Source: Nematopogon swammerdamellus (taxonomy: Eukaryota; Arthropoda; Insecta; Lepidoptera; Adelidae). Taken from it: a stretch of 64,000 nucleotides of DNA. Shown piece by piece: positions 1 through 10,690 of this stretch. The stretch spans positions 2,456,754 through 2,520,753 of the forward strand of contig OX336343.1 of NCBI GenBank assembly GCA_946902875.1. Reading direction: 5' to 3'. The notes beneath the pieces were generated by a model that saw only the letters and a list, made by a program, of their open reading frames with translations, searched no databases and was not told the origin of the DNA. The position numbers and the translations under genes are program-made. How positions within the stretch are numbered: position 1 is the stretch's first letter; each line of letters begins with the position of its first letter.

Positions 1-357
1 TATATTTTTAAATCTGCTAATTATAGAACGATGCTAAGTGGGAACAGCATAGTTAAATTTAAAGATTATTTTATATTAAGTAGAAATTTCAAAATAGTGT
101 ATTTTAAGGTTTTCATAATTTTTCCAATAAATATTTTCATGTTTTGTCAGTCCGTGAGCTTGGCGGATAAAATGTATAATTTCGCCGCTTCTGCATCATA
201 GATGTCAGACCAAAGTTAAGTTGTCCTACTTGTCTATAGATGGCATGCCTATTTCTTATTATATTTTTAGTTGCCAAATAGCAAAGACATTAAACTCACC
301 CTCTTCCATATAGACCGGACAACAAGAACAAAATCGTAATCTACTACTTAGATCCTA
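1..357. other. AT-rich flank, part of an older repeat
   Basis: No gene seen. Positions 283-357 belong to an interspersed repeat; a copy without the large insertion lies in reverse orientation at about 10230-10345. The last three bases, CTA (355-357), are the left target-site duplication of the 7.5-kb inverted-repeat element that follows. A motif of this repeat (CAAAGACATTAAACTCACCC) recurs near 8104. Confidence 0.6.
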
Positions 358-2002
358 TACACTAGTCAACCAGGAGTTTTGATGTATGGAGACCCATACA
401 TTAATTCCTCAGTCAATGAAACTTTGATAATATCTTGGAGTAATGTTCGGAATTACGACTGACAAATAATCCAACATTTTTTTTTACGGGAAGTTGGGTA
501 TATTCAAAGAAAAGTGAAAATTTAATATAACTCCTATAGACAAATTGCTCCGTCCAAAGTTACTTCGCCATAGGGTAGGTATTATTTATATGAATAAGTA
601 CGTAAATAAATCCAACATTTTTTGTATATGGAAATAGTGAATTAAAAACAAAATGTGTTTTTTTACTATATTTTTCTCGGCAAAATTGCTCAGTCGGTTC
701 TTTAATCGGAATATACCTTAGTATTATTACGTACATCAATAAGCATAAGAATCCAACAACTTTTTTATATGCAACATTTTTTTTCAAGGTGACGACCGAA
801 ACTCTGTTCCGCAAAATTCCTCCGTCCGTTTTTATTGTACAATTATGATTAAGAATTTTGAAGAAAATTATTTGCAAAAGAATCCAACAAAAAATCCATC
901 GGCAAGTTTAAAAAACAAGCGGGCCAAGACGGGCGCGGTGCGCAGAGGAGCGGCCGGCCGCGGGAGGCGAGAGACGCGGCATTTTCCCCTCCTCTGCGTC
1001 CATGCTGCGCCGCGCCGCCCCTGGCGCGCCGCTGAAGTTGGCGTGCGGTGTGTGCTAACCAGGGACTGAAAACCGGTTCGAAATGGGGTTCGGGTTCTCC
1101 GAACCGGTTCGAAGAACCTTTTTAACGAGCGAACCAGTTTGGTCGCGAACCGGTTCAAAAAAACCCGAACCTGAAGCCTAAAAGCCGGTTCAGAACCGGT
1201 TTGGACCTCTAATATTAACCGGTTCGCAGCAGGGTACGAAATGGGGTGGAAACCTATATACATTTTTTTTGGACTTTGGGCTTCTTTTTTAATGTAAAAT
1301 ATTGTTGTTTTATGTATTTAATAAAATAAAAAAATAGGTGGTTCATTTTTATAGCCTAATCGATTCAGTTTCATAACAGTAACAAAAAAGTCTTAATTAT
1401 CATTATGACATAACACGTGTAAGTTGGTAAAAAAAATCAAATTCTTTCTATTCCATACTAATAAAACTAAAATTGTGGTTTTCACAATTTCTGAAAGAAA
1501 GGGATCTATGTGTTGGAAGACTTTTTTGTTCCTGGCATGAAACTGAAATGATTAAGAAATTATTTTTTTACATTTTACATAGAAAAAATGTTTTTGTGCG
1601 AACAAAAATTATTTGTTCTTCAAAAGTGATCTATTTCCGATACAGAACCCTCTCTTAGCGTACTATTAACTAATTTTGAAAGACATTATATAAGGTGCTT
1701 CGTTATTCATCTCAAGTAAACACGTTACGCAAAAAAAAAATTATATGTTTTTAGCATAACTTTTCGAGAAAATTTCAAACGCAGAACAGCTGTTTATAGT
1801 AAGTAAGTCACAAGGTCACTAGACCTGTGTGTAACAGTAGGTAGCTTGCATTGTACGGGGTCAATGACCGTTGTATGTCCAAACGCAGAACAGCTGTTTG
1901 TTGTAAGTAAGTCACAAGGTCACTAGGCCGCCGCCGCTCTAAAACTAGCTACCTACCTACCTACCTACCTACGTGTGCGGTGTGTGTGCCTACGTTTCTT
2001 GT
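358..2002 (+). repeat. Left arm of the giant inverted repeat
   Basis: This arm is the reverse complement of 6140-7874 apart from scattered substitutions and small indels. It contains an ordinary AT-rich part, a GC-rich block (about 920-1060), a cluster of AACCGGTT-like palindromes (1068-1245), and about one and a half copies of a roughly 105-bp unit containing AACAGCTGTT (about 1775-1925), ending in a CTAC tetranucleotide run (1951-1972). Open frames inside it are mirrored in the other arm and show no protein features, so I do not call them genes. Confidence 0.85.
1068..1245. repeat. Cluster of GAACCGGTTC palindromes
   Basis: About seven full or near matches to GAACCGGTTC lie within 180 bp, some alternating with GAAATGGGG. 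The mirror cluster is at about 6995-7175. Such spaced palindromes resemble subterminal transposase-binding repeats of DNA transposons; that role is inference. Confidence 0.6.
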
Positions 2003-2039
2003 TTCTTGTTTCTTGTTTCTTCGCCGACTTCCTGCATGG

Positions 2040-3112
2040 GCGTAGCATTCATTCAGCAACCGTGCACTACGGTTGCTCGTCGGACATGTCAGTGAACGCC
2101 GGCATACCCCAAGGATCTGTGTTGTCACCCACGCTGTTTCTTCTGCATATCAATGATATGCTGTCTCTGGACAACATACATTGATGACAGTACGGCACAC
2201 GGATCCTACACCAGTCACCCTTCAGCCAGTCGGGATGTTGTGGATGAGAAGAGGCGAAGACTTATGTCTGAGCTCGAACACACACTCGACTCTATTTCCG
2301 AATAGGGCCGTAGTAATTTGGTCGAGTTCAACGCTTCCAAGACACAAGTTCGCGTGTTCAGTGCGAAGAGAGCGGCGTTCACACCGGTTCCTTCATTCCA
2401 AGGCACGTCGCTTAAATTAAGTGAACACCTCGGGGTCCTCGGAGTCGAACTGTCGCACGACCTGAACTTTCGTCGCCATATCGAGGGGAAGGCCAAGCTG
2501 GCTTCTAAAAAGCTGGGCGTACTCAATAAGGTGCGACGGTACTTCACACCAAAAGCTGCTTCTCTATAAATCGCAGATCAGGTCCTGCTTGGAGTACTGC
2601 TCGCACCTGTGGGATGGCTCTGCCAAATACCAGCTTGCGCCTCTGGAATCAATCCAGCGTCGAACCGTGCGACTAGTAGGTGACCCCGAAGTGTCCTGCG
2701 ATCTAGAACCACTGCAACACCGTAGGGATGTCGGCTCCCTAAGTGTATTCTATCGCTTATTCCGTGAGGAGTACTCGGAGGGGCCGTTTAATGTGATCCC
2801 GCCGTCCCCTTTCCACCTTCGCACCACGCGCACTGGGCAGGGATTGCATTCCTACACGCTGGACTTACCGCGGATGCGTACCAATCGATTCTGCAGATCT
2901 TTCCTCTACAGAACCGGTAAACTCTGGAACGCTCTCCCTGCACATATATTTCCCCCCAAGTACAGTCTCGGGTCCTTCAAGAGGGCCGTGAATGGGCACC
3001 ATAAGCAATGCTCGGCATGGTATTCGGAACCCCCGCATACGACCGAATGTCCATGGGCGTCGTTAGACACCTTATGGGTGGCTCGGCGCCATACGACGCG
3101 CTGTCAATAAAA
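2040..3112 (+). pseudogene. LINE 3' part: reverse transcriptase C-terminal half, Jockey/CR1-like
   Basis: Three overlapping frames give the end of a LINE polyprotein: an RT palm motif GIPQGSVLSPTLF (about 2098), a YIDD-type catalytic motif (about 2189) in another frame, then a long C-terminal tail (2589-3110) with the conserved blocks YCSHLWDG, RRDVGSLSVFYRLF and GKLWNALPAHIFP typical of Jockey/CR1-related elements in Lepidoptera. Frame changes near 2180-2320 and 2570 show it is dead. It is 5'-truncated at the edge of the left inverted arm and ends in a short A-run at about 3109-3116. Homologous tails occur at 27465, 34250, 42270, 52330, 53620 and 58150. Confidence 0.85.
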
Positions 3113-3116
3113 AAAA

Positions 3117-4990
3117 CCTTTTTGGGGTCCGCTTGCACAAACGCAGATTTCCAGACCGCCGGCACACAGCCATTGGAGTAGGAGATACGGAATAGGCGCG
3201 TCAGCACTGGAGCCAGCTCGGGAGCACACTATTTTAACACCAATGCAGGAATCCATTCCGGCCCACACGCTTTCCTGACGTATAGGGAGAGAAACTCCGC
3301 CAGTACAGTCTGTTATCGAAACTGTACTTCCGGCATGGAGTTCTCACACCTAGGTATGGCTGGGGGAGTGGCACCCCCATCGTCCAGGTTGAAGTTCCCC
3401 GCAAAGAGAGATACCAGTAAGTCGGCTTTCTCCTTTGCGGAGTGGGCAAGTGAGCCTCCAGGACACTGCAGAGGTGGAAGAGAGGAGCGGCAGAAATTCG
3501 ACTCGACAGATTTGGCGAGAGACCAGAACTCACAGCTCCCAGTTGGGTGCTGGTTCAGTCTGTCGCCGATGTAGTCAAATTTGGCCCTGGCAATAACCCT
3601 TTTGCAGGATCTGGAGAGGCGGTTGTATTCCATCGTCTGTTCGGATACGTTTGATTCACGTCCGGCACGGGCACGCGACCATGCCCGATAAGCTGTGCAT
3701 TTAGCTGCGACAGCATCAGCACAGTCGCGGCTGTACGATGGTTGGCTTTTACCACCGAGGTGGACAGAGGCGCTGGGAATAAACATTTCCTTTGCCCCCA
3801 GAACCACATCGGCAACGGTATTACCGCATTTTGACGGATCGTCCGAACTGAAGCAGATCTCTCTCCAAGGGTAGGATGCGAAGTGTTCTCGCATCTCATC
3901 TTAATCTGCTGACGCGTAGTGCCAAATTCGACGCGTTCCTCCAGTACGGGACTGAGGAGGCGAAGATGACACCGTGGACCCCACTAAACAATGATCAGAA
4001 GAACCCGGCGGGGCTCTCACTGAGACTTTATATCCAGTGGGGTTTGTCGTCAGCGGAAGATCCAGCAGAGAGGGTCCATGACCGTCTATATCTGGCAGCC
4101 TGGTGGGCTGGTCCACCAGTTGAGACAGGTCATGCGTCAGGGCGAAGTCGTAGGCGGCTCTCCCCGCAAAGTCAGTTCTCCTGGAGCCTAGCCATGCCTT
4201 GTGATGGGCATTGAAGTCTCCAAGGAAACCCAAATCCGCGGTGGGGAACCGCTCTTGGACTTTGTCTACCGCTCCACTCAGGTACTCGAATAACCGAGCT
4301 GTCTCCGCATTGCCAGAGTGCGACCTATTGGGACCCCCGACACCGTTCCCAGATCCACGTGGGGCCAGAGTATTGAGAGCTCGGAGTCCTCAATGCAGCG
4401 CAGGCGACGACAGGAAATATCAGCCCTGACAAACAGGCAGACTCCGGCTCGCCCGCGGAAGGCTTCATCCAGGGTGTAGCCGGGGTGGTGCAGGTAAGAA
4501 GTGTCGGCAGGGCGAGATATTTGCGTTTTCGTCGAGAAAGCAAGGCCGGCTTCATCCTCTTCACGTGGTGATTGACGGCATTAAGATTGGTGTGCAACCC
4601 CCGCACGTTGGTCAAGTCAACGCTTAATAGTGGTGTAGGGGCGTGCACAGCTGATTGAAAGTTGTTCTTTCTTTGTACTGCCATGGTTGTAGTAAGAGGG
4701 GGGGAAAGAGCGTGAAGGGTGGCTGTGGTGATTCACGTGCAAAGCGTGGACCATCGCTTACTGCTCAGGTTAGTGGTGCGCCGACACGGAAGACGGAAGG
4801 GCCCCCGGCCCCCCCCTCCCCCCTCCCCTCCCCCCGGAAGTGGCCGCCGGGACCCCTACTCCGTTCACCAACCGGCACGACGGACCACTCCGGGATTATG
4901 CGCCGGTTTACCAGGGCAGCCTCTCGCGTTGGTTAGACGCGATTGGGCCCCTGTACCACCGGCGGGCGGCCAGCGGAATAACCGTCTCAC
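3117..4990 (-). pseudogene. LINE 5' part: endonuclease and start of reverse transcriptase
   Basis: On the minus strand this reads 5' leader (to about 4690), an apurinic-like endonuclease with GDFNAHH (about 4205-4220) and SSDHCLVGS (about 4000), a linker (3313-3894, several frames), and the first RT block CVPAVWKSAFVQADPKK, which stops abruptly at 3117. Endonuclease of this class nicks target DNA to prime reverse transcription. The frame is interrupted several times (about 4325, 3900, 3555), so no full protein is possible. It belongs to the same broad family as the LINE at 37906-39195, whose leader and endonuclease align with it. It abuts the oppositely oriented LINE tail, so two insertions or a recombination joined them. 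Confidence 0.8.
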
Positions 4991-5216
4991 CGAGTCTCCC
5001 TGTCAACCGTGTCGATGCATCACGTCGGAACAGCGAATCCGCGTCGGGATTACTGACCTACTCCTCACCACAGCCATCCCCACCTGCTTTTGGGTCCCCG
5101 GGAGGTGCACCGGAACACAGTGAACTGTTATGGCGGTATAATAGTACTGAGCTTGCATCGGTCGGCGACGGACGCGCACACGATGCACTCTAGACGCACC
5201 TGCGAAGTAAGCGAAA

Positions 5217-5599
5217 ATGGCGTGCGATAAATGCAATATGGTTGTGAACGAAGTACTAGCCTTCACCGAAGATCAGCCTTCAGCATCATCCGGATTTGTG
5301 AGTCCGCCTTCACCGAAGATGACGTTGAGACCGCGAGAGTTCTGCTTTGTGCGTGCATTCCGTCAAGAAGGCCGACTCGCAAGGGAGAAAATCGGAAGAA
5401 GAAGACTATCCAGGACATCATCACCATCTTAAAGCAGACAGACCCCGACGACGTGCCAAGGTTCGTGGCGTACGACCTCAATAAGTTGCCGCCTGTGTCC
5501 TTCGACCACGTCTACGTTACGGCCTTCCTGAAAGATTTGGTGATCATAAAAGCGGACATAGCTCAACTGAAGGGAAACTGTGGAGCGACAGCGGCGTAG
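5217..5599 (+). pseudogene. LINE ORF1-like or repeat-associated protein fragment, frameshifted
   Basis: Two overlapping plus frames (5217-5432 and 5231-5599) form one protein with a frameshift near 5290. The start has a CDKCNMVVNEVLAF stretch; the rest includes RKKKTIQDIITILKQ and LNKLPPVSFDHVYVTAFLKD. I associate this LPPV..DHVDVT..LKD pattern with proteins found in many copies in lepidopteran and aphid genomes, commonly linked to LINEs, of unknown biochemical role. It sits just after the 5' end of the minus-strand LINE, oriented away from it. An A-rich stretch follows at 5645-5670. Family assignment is from memory of the pattern, so moderate. Confidence 0.5.
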
Positions 5600-6139
5600 G
5601 GGCCAACATCTCAACATATCAACATATGGCCCTAGTTGGCTGAAATAAAAATAAAATAAAAATTAAACAAATAATTGATTCTCCCAGGGTGTGGTCGTGA
5701 ACCCAGTCGATCCGAAGATCTCCCACACGCTAACTGCTGTTCATTTGGCACCACCCAGGAGGCACGTGTGACTTAAGGACCATGAGGTGTCACAGACGCG
5801 AACAGCTTTAACTCCCTATATAAGGTGCTTCGTTATTTATGTCAATAACTTCGGGAGGGTTACATACGCGCTCAAACAAACAGATTCAGATTCAGATATT
5901 TATTTCGCCATAAAGAACACACAACAATAACAATATTTCATTGAGACATATGCATATTCAGTATGGTTCGTCATTATCATTATCATTATTATTATTTTTT
6001 TTTGTCATGTCCCGTTCAGCTCAACACTTTACGCAAAAAAAAACATGTTTATAGGAGCATTGTTTCTCCTAACATCTCCTAACAAAAAAATTAAATCAAA
6101 TAGCTGTAAAAACCAATCAAGGCTATAGACCCTTGCAAA
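5600..6139. other. Inner spacer of the giant element
   Basis: No gene. It includes a partial extra copy of an arm sequence (TATATAAGGTGCTTCGTTAT at 5818, also at about 1690 and, reversed, near 6535), suggesting an internal duplication of arm sequence. Confidence 0.5.
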
Positions 6140-7874
6140 CAAGAAACGTAGGCACACACACCGCACACGTAGGTAGGTAGGTAGGTAGGAAGCTAGTTTT
6201 AGAGCGGCGGCGGCCTACTGACCTTGTGACTTACTTACAACAATAGCTGTTCTGCGTTTGAACATAGTACGGTCATTGACCCCGTACAATGCAAGCTACC
6301 TACTGTTACACACAGGTCTAGTTACCTTGTGACTTACTTACAACAAACAGCTGTTCTGCGTTTGGACATACAACGGTCATTGACCCCGTACAATGCAAGC
6401 TACCTACTGTTACACACAGGTCTAGTGACCTTGTGACTTACTTACAATAAACAGCTGTTCTGCGTTTGAAAATTTCTCGAAAAGTTATGCTAAAAACATA
6501 TAATTTTTTTTTTGCGTAACGTGTTTACTTGAGATGAATAACGAAGCACCTTATATAATTTCTTTCAAAATTAGTTAATAGTACGCTAAGAGAGGGTTCT
6601 GTATCGGAAATAGATCACTTTTGAAGAACAAATAATTTTTGTTCGCACAAAAACATTTTTTCTATGTAAAATGTAAAAAAAAAATTCTTAATCATTTCAG
6701 TTTCATGCCAGGAACAAAAAAGTCTTCCAACACATAGATCCCTTTCTTTCAGAAATTGTGAAAAACCACAATTTTAGTTTTATTAGTATGGAATAGAAAG
6801 AATTTGATTTTTTTTACCAACTTACACGTGTTATGTCATAATGATAATTAAGACTTTTTTGTTACTGTTATGAAACTGAATCGATTAGGCTATAAAAATG
6901 AACCACCTATTTTTTTATTTTATTAAATACATAAAACAACAATATTTTACATTAAAAAAGAAGCCCAAAGTCCAAAAAAATGTATATAGGTTTCCACCCC
7001 ATTTCGTACCCTGCTGCGAACCGGTTAATATTAGAGGTCCAAACCGGTTCTGAACCGGTTTTTAGGCTTCAGGTTCGGTTTTTTTTGAACCGGTTCGCGA
7101 CCAAACTGGTTCGCTCGTTAAAAAGGTTCTTCGAACCGGTTCGGAGAACCCGAACCCCATTTCGAACCGGTTTTCAGTCCCTGGTTAGCACACACCGCAC
7201 GCCAACTTCAGCGGCGCGCCAGGGGCGGCGCGGCGCAGCATGGACGCAGAGGAGGGGAAAATGCCGCGTCTCTCGCCTCCCGCGGCCGGCCGCTCCTCTG
7301 CGCACCGCGCCCGTCTTGGCCCGCTTGTTTTTTAAACTTGCCGATGGATTTTTTGTTGGATTCTTTTGCAAATAATTTTCTTCAAAATTCTTAATCATAA
7401 TTGTACAATAAAAACGGACGGAGGAATTTTGCGGAACAGAGTTTCGGTCGTCACCTTGAAAAAAAATGATGCATATAAAAAAGTTGTTGGATTCTTATGC
7501 TTATTGATGTACGTAATAATACTAAGGTATATTCCGATTAAAGAACCGACTGAGCAATTTTGCCGAGAAAAATATAGTAAAAAAACACATTTGGTTTTTA
7601 ATTCACTATTTCCATATACAAAAAATGTTGGATTTATTTACGTACTTATTCATATAAATAATACCTACCCTATGGCGAAGTAACTTTGGACGGAGCAATT
7701 TGTCTATAGGAGTTATATTAAATTTTCACTTTTCTTTGAATATACCCAACTTCCCGTAAAAAAAAATGTTGGATTATTTGTCAGTCGTAATTCCGAACAT
7801 TACTCCAAGATATTATCAAAGTTTCATTGACTGAGGAATTAATGTATGGGTCCAACTCCTCGTTGACTACATTA
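6140..7874 (-). repeat. Right arm of the giant inverted repeat
   Basis: Reverse complement of 358-2002. It is about 90 bp longer because it holds about one more copy of the roughly 105-bp unit (AACAGCTGTTCTGCGTTTG, near 6240, 6350 and 6450). Sequence identity with the left arm is high throughout, seen by eye over hundreds of bases, so the arms are either young or kept alike by gene conversion. Confidence 0.85.
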
Positions 7875-7877
7875 CTA

Positions 7878-8585
7878 GTGGTACAAAGTCGTTCAGTCTA
7901 GCGCCAGCAGTCCGCATGTGAGGTCGTATTCGTGTGCTAGAGAAAGAAGAAAATCTAAGAAAATATGCCGAGTTGCGCATTGCGGTATTGCAAATCTCGA
8001 TATAAAAATACGACTGAACATGTAATCAGTTTATTTTCATAAGTATTGTGTATATTTATTCAATATTTGAATATAATACATAATTTCCATAGATGATTCT
8101 AGAACAAAGACATTAAACTCACCCTCTTTGCCACCAACCAAACCTGCGTGCAATTCAAAAAGTGGAGATACCTTCTTTAAAATTATATTTTTTTACCTCA
8201 CCACCTTTGAAAACGGAAACAAACACGATGGATTAAATATAATAATAATAATAAAAATCGTTAGCCATTTATAAGAAAATCGACCTCATCGAAATAATTT
8301 GTATGACAGCTACCCTTATTTTTTTTAATTAAAAAAAACTAAAAAAGGTACCCCTAGATAATCGTTTCAAACTACTAAATATGAATTTTCAACGAAATCG
8401 GTTGAGCGGTTGAGGCGCAACGTCGCTGGACACATTGCCATAGACAAATTTGTATGACGGCTACCCTTATTTTTTCGAATTTTGAAAAAGTAAAAAAATT
8501 TACCCCTAGATTATCATTTCAAACTACTAAATACGAATTTTGAACGAAATCGGTTGAGCAGTTTAGGCACAAGGTCGCTGGATGG

Positions 8586-8616
<31 letters not shown>

Positions 8617-8670
8617 TGTTTCTCAAAACCACTTTTTTGGGATCGTTGACAGATATATAGCCCAAATCTG
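7878..8670. other. Intergenic, with a tandem duplication and CA microsatellite
   Basis: No gene. The start continues the flanking repeat. An approximately 150-bp unit is present twice in tandem (8297-8446 and 8447-8590), each starting AATTTGTATGAC and ending near CGGTTGAGC...GTCGCTGGA. A CA microsatellite runs 8587-8612. Confidence 0.7.
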
Positions 8671-8999
8671 TACTGTGTCGGGCCGGTACTTTAAAAGAAT
8701 AGCCCCACTGCATCTCTCCCCGTGTATGTCGTAAAAGGCGACTAAGGGATATTACCCCCTTCTTATATTACTAGGTGGTAGGGTTTAACCCGCCCGGGTT
8801 GGTACCACCGCACTGAATGAAAGGTCGGTCCAAACGGCTATGTAAATAGTTTGTGTTTTCCGTCCAGTTCAGTGTAGTCGGCACGACCGAAGGGAAGCAC
8901 TGACGTGGCACCAAGTTCACCCGGTGTTATGGGCTGACATCACGGATGTTGTAGGTGATGTAGCCAACCGTGTCAGTTTCAATAAAAAAAATAAAAAAA
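8671..8999 (+). mobile_element. SINE-A copy, nearly full body
   Basis: Runs from a GGGCCGGTACTTTAAAAGAATAGCCCCACTG-type start through the ACTAGGTGGTAGGG block and the GGGCTGACATCACGGATGTTG block to an A-rich tail at 8980-8999. Other copies: 10028, 14200, 16428, 39245, 41021, 41310, 45379, 48345 and 57608. Confidence 0.8.
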
Positions 9000-9640
9000 T
9001 TAGTCGCATTCTCAACTTCGACATTTTGGACGATCACAATACTTCCTTTCTCCTTACAGTCGCTCGAAAGTAAAAAGCCACCTCCATAGTTTTTAGCCGT
9101 TGCGGCAATTTATCGATCGACGCGCGACGTTCGCTTGTTTTGGAACACGCAAATGTTTGCGTGGAGCGTGCAGGCAAGCGATACGGGTTACTGCGCGTGG
9201 AAAAAGCATGACACAATATCGATGCGATCTCTTGAGACGGTCGGTTCTGTATTCACGCGATACGCACACTACCATAATCGCGGTGTCTCGTTTGAGTAAT
9301 AGTTGAAGTATGAACAAAATGTCTTTGAGTATGAAGTACGGAGTCCAGGCACCGAATTAAAAAAAGTTGAGTCCAGGGCTATTTTTTCCATCTACGATGC
9401 TGCTGGTGGTGTTATACCAAAGAGATTAAAAGAGGGTGGGTTTAATGTATTTGTGATAAACTTTACAGAATATATAAGTCAATGATATTTTATATAAAAT
9501 TGTAAAATTGTAGATTTTACCGACGACGACACGACGACGAATAAAATAAAAAAATAGTAAATCTGATTTAAATGCAAAATTGATAATAAACCCAATGACG
9601 TATAATCAATAAACCATCGCTTCTCTTATATTCTCTATCT
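9000..9640. other. No gene recognised
   Basis: Short open frames on both strands (9034-9485) have no recognisable motifs. The motif TTAAAAGAGGGTGGGTTTAATG near 9427 resembles part of the repeat that flanks the giant element. Confidence 0.5.
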
Positions 9641-10035
9641 TTTTCGGGAGGAAGGAAGGGATTCCTTCCTCGCCCATCTCTCACTCACCTCTCTCCCGGT
9701 CTTCTCTCCTCGATCCCGCCTTCCTCCCCTCCTTCCCCTCACCCTTCACGGACCCCCTCTTTGCCACCTTCCCTTTCGCCCATTCCCTCCCTCTCTCCCT
9801 ATTTCCCTTCCTCCCCTCATGCCGCCCCTCCTTCCCATCACCCTCGCATTCCATTCCTCCCCTACTACCCCTCATCCTGTCCGCAACCCCCTCTTACCCC
9901 GCCCCTTCCCACTTTCAACCTCTCACTCCCTCGATATCCATTCCTCCTCGTTCCCTCTACTACCTCCCTCCCCCACACCTACCCTCATTCACTACCCCTT
10001 CCTCCCTCCATACCTCTCCTCCTCTTCTTCTTTTT
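9640..10035 (+). repeat. Pyrimidine-rich tract of about 400 bp
   Basis: Almost all C and T on the plus strand for about 400 bp without a strict repeating unit. Open frames there are low-complexity and not genes. A shorter purine-rich tract of similar composition is at 50280-50390. Confidence 0.8.
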
Positions 10036-10215
10036 TTTATGGAAACTGACATGGTTGGATACATCACCTACAACATCCGTGATGTCGGACATGTCGTGCC
10101 GGCTATACTGAACTGGACGGAAAAAAACGAAAAAACTATTTACATCAAATCTCTTTAATTTACATAGCCGTTTCGACATACATTTTATTCAGTGCGGTGG
10201 TACCAACCCTAGTAA
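10028..10215 (-). mobile_element. SINE-A copy, 5' truncated
   Basis: T-rich tail at 10028-10037, then the reversed SINE-A blocks (TACATCACCTACAACATCCG) up to ACCAACCCTAGTAAGG, next to the uninterrupted copy of the flanking repeat. Confidence 0.75.
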
Positions 10216-10229
10216 GGTAAGAATGGAAA

Positions 10230-10345
10230 GGGACTGGTGGCGCTAGACTGAACGACTTTGTACCACTAGGATCTAAGTAGTAGATTACGATTTTGTTCTT
10301 GATGTCCGGTCTATATGGAAGAGGGTGGGTTTAATGTCTTTGGCC
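10230..10345 (-). repeat. Uninterrupted copy of the repeat hit by the 7.5-kb element
   Basis: Reversed, this reads CCCACCCTCTTCCATATAG ... TTAGATCCTAGTGGTACAAA ... CTAGCGCCA. It joins, without a break, the sequences found at 299-357 and 7875-7903 on either side of the giant element. It therefore shows the pre-insertion site and the CTA duplication. Confidence 0.85.
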
Positions 10346-10437
10346 AAAAGCCTAGATAATAAATTTTCATATCCTTACCTAGAGAAATCATGGATTCCCC
10401 ATACAAAAACTTTCACCCCTATTTCACCCCTTATTTT

Positions 10438-10600
10438 TAGGTTTCCGTATCCCTGTACGGAAGCCTATTACTAAGCCTCCGCAGTCTGTCTGTCCGTCCG
10501 TCCGTTTGTCTGTCCGAGGGCTGTATCTCTTGAACCGTAATAGGTAGCCCGTTGAAATTTTCACAGAATATGTGTTACTATAGCGGATATAACAACAAAT
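10438..10600 (-). repeat. GACG repeat copy
   Basis: AGGTTTCCGTATCC start, TCTGTCTGTCCG run, and the conserved GGCTGTATCTCTTGAACCGTAATAGGTAGCCCGTTGAAATTTTCACAG block. Confidence 0.8.
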
Positions 10601-10690
10601 AAGCGGAGCTAGGTACAACCCAAGTACAACCAAAGAGTTTGTAAACTCTTTGGACCGGAGTAAAACCGCAAACAGGAAATTACAATCTTA

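Larger units (their letters stand above)
358..7874. mobile_element. 7.5-kb DNA element with very long terminal inverted repeats
   Basis: The outer ends are imperfect inverted repeats: TACACTAGTCAACCAGGAGT on the left and, reversed, TAATGTAGTCAACGAGGAGT on the right. Inverted similarity continues inward for about 1.65-1.7 kb on each side. Comparison with the uninterrupted flanking repeat at 10230-10345 gives a 3-bp duplication, CTA, at 355-357 and 7875-7877. No transposase is recognisable; the core holds unrelated LINE fragments, so this is a non-autonomous or foldback-type element. A 3-bp duplication would fit PIF/Harbinger-like elements but does not prove the superfamily. The junction analysis is direct; the class is inference. 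Confidence 0.8.

Noticed and set aside
358..372. CACTA-type transposon, because CACTAG lies at the left end and CTAGTG at the right
   Set aside because: The uninterrupted flank copy shows the right CTAGTGG belongs to the target, so the resemblance is coincidental.
868..1263. Open frames in the arms of the giant element (also 6980-7683)
   Set aside because: They are mirrored in both arms and composed of palindromic and low-complexity sequence; no coding signature.
9681..10111. Proline/serine-rich ORFs in the pyrimidine tract
   Set aside because: Direct translation of low-complexity CT sequence.
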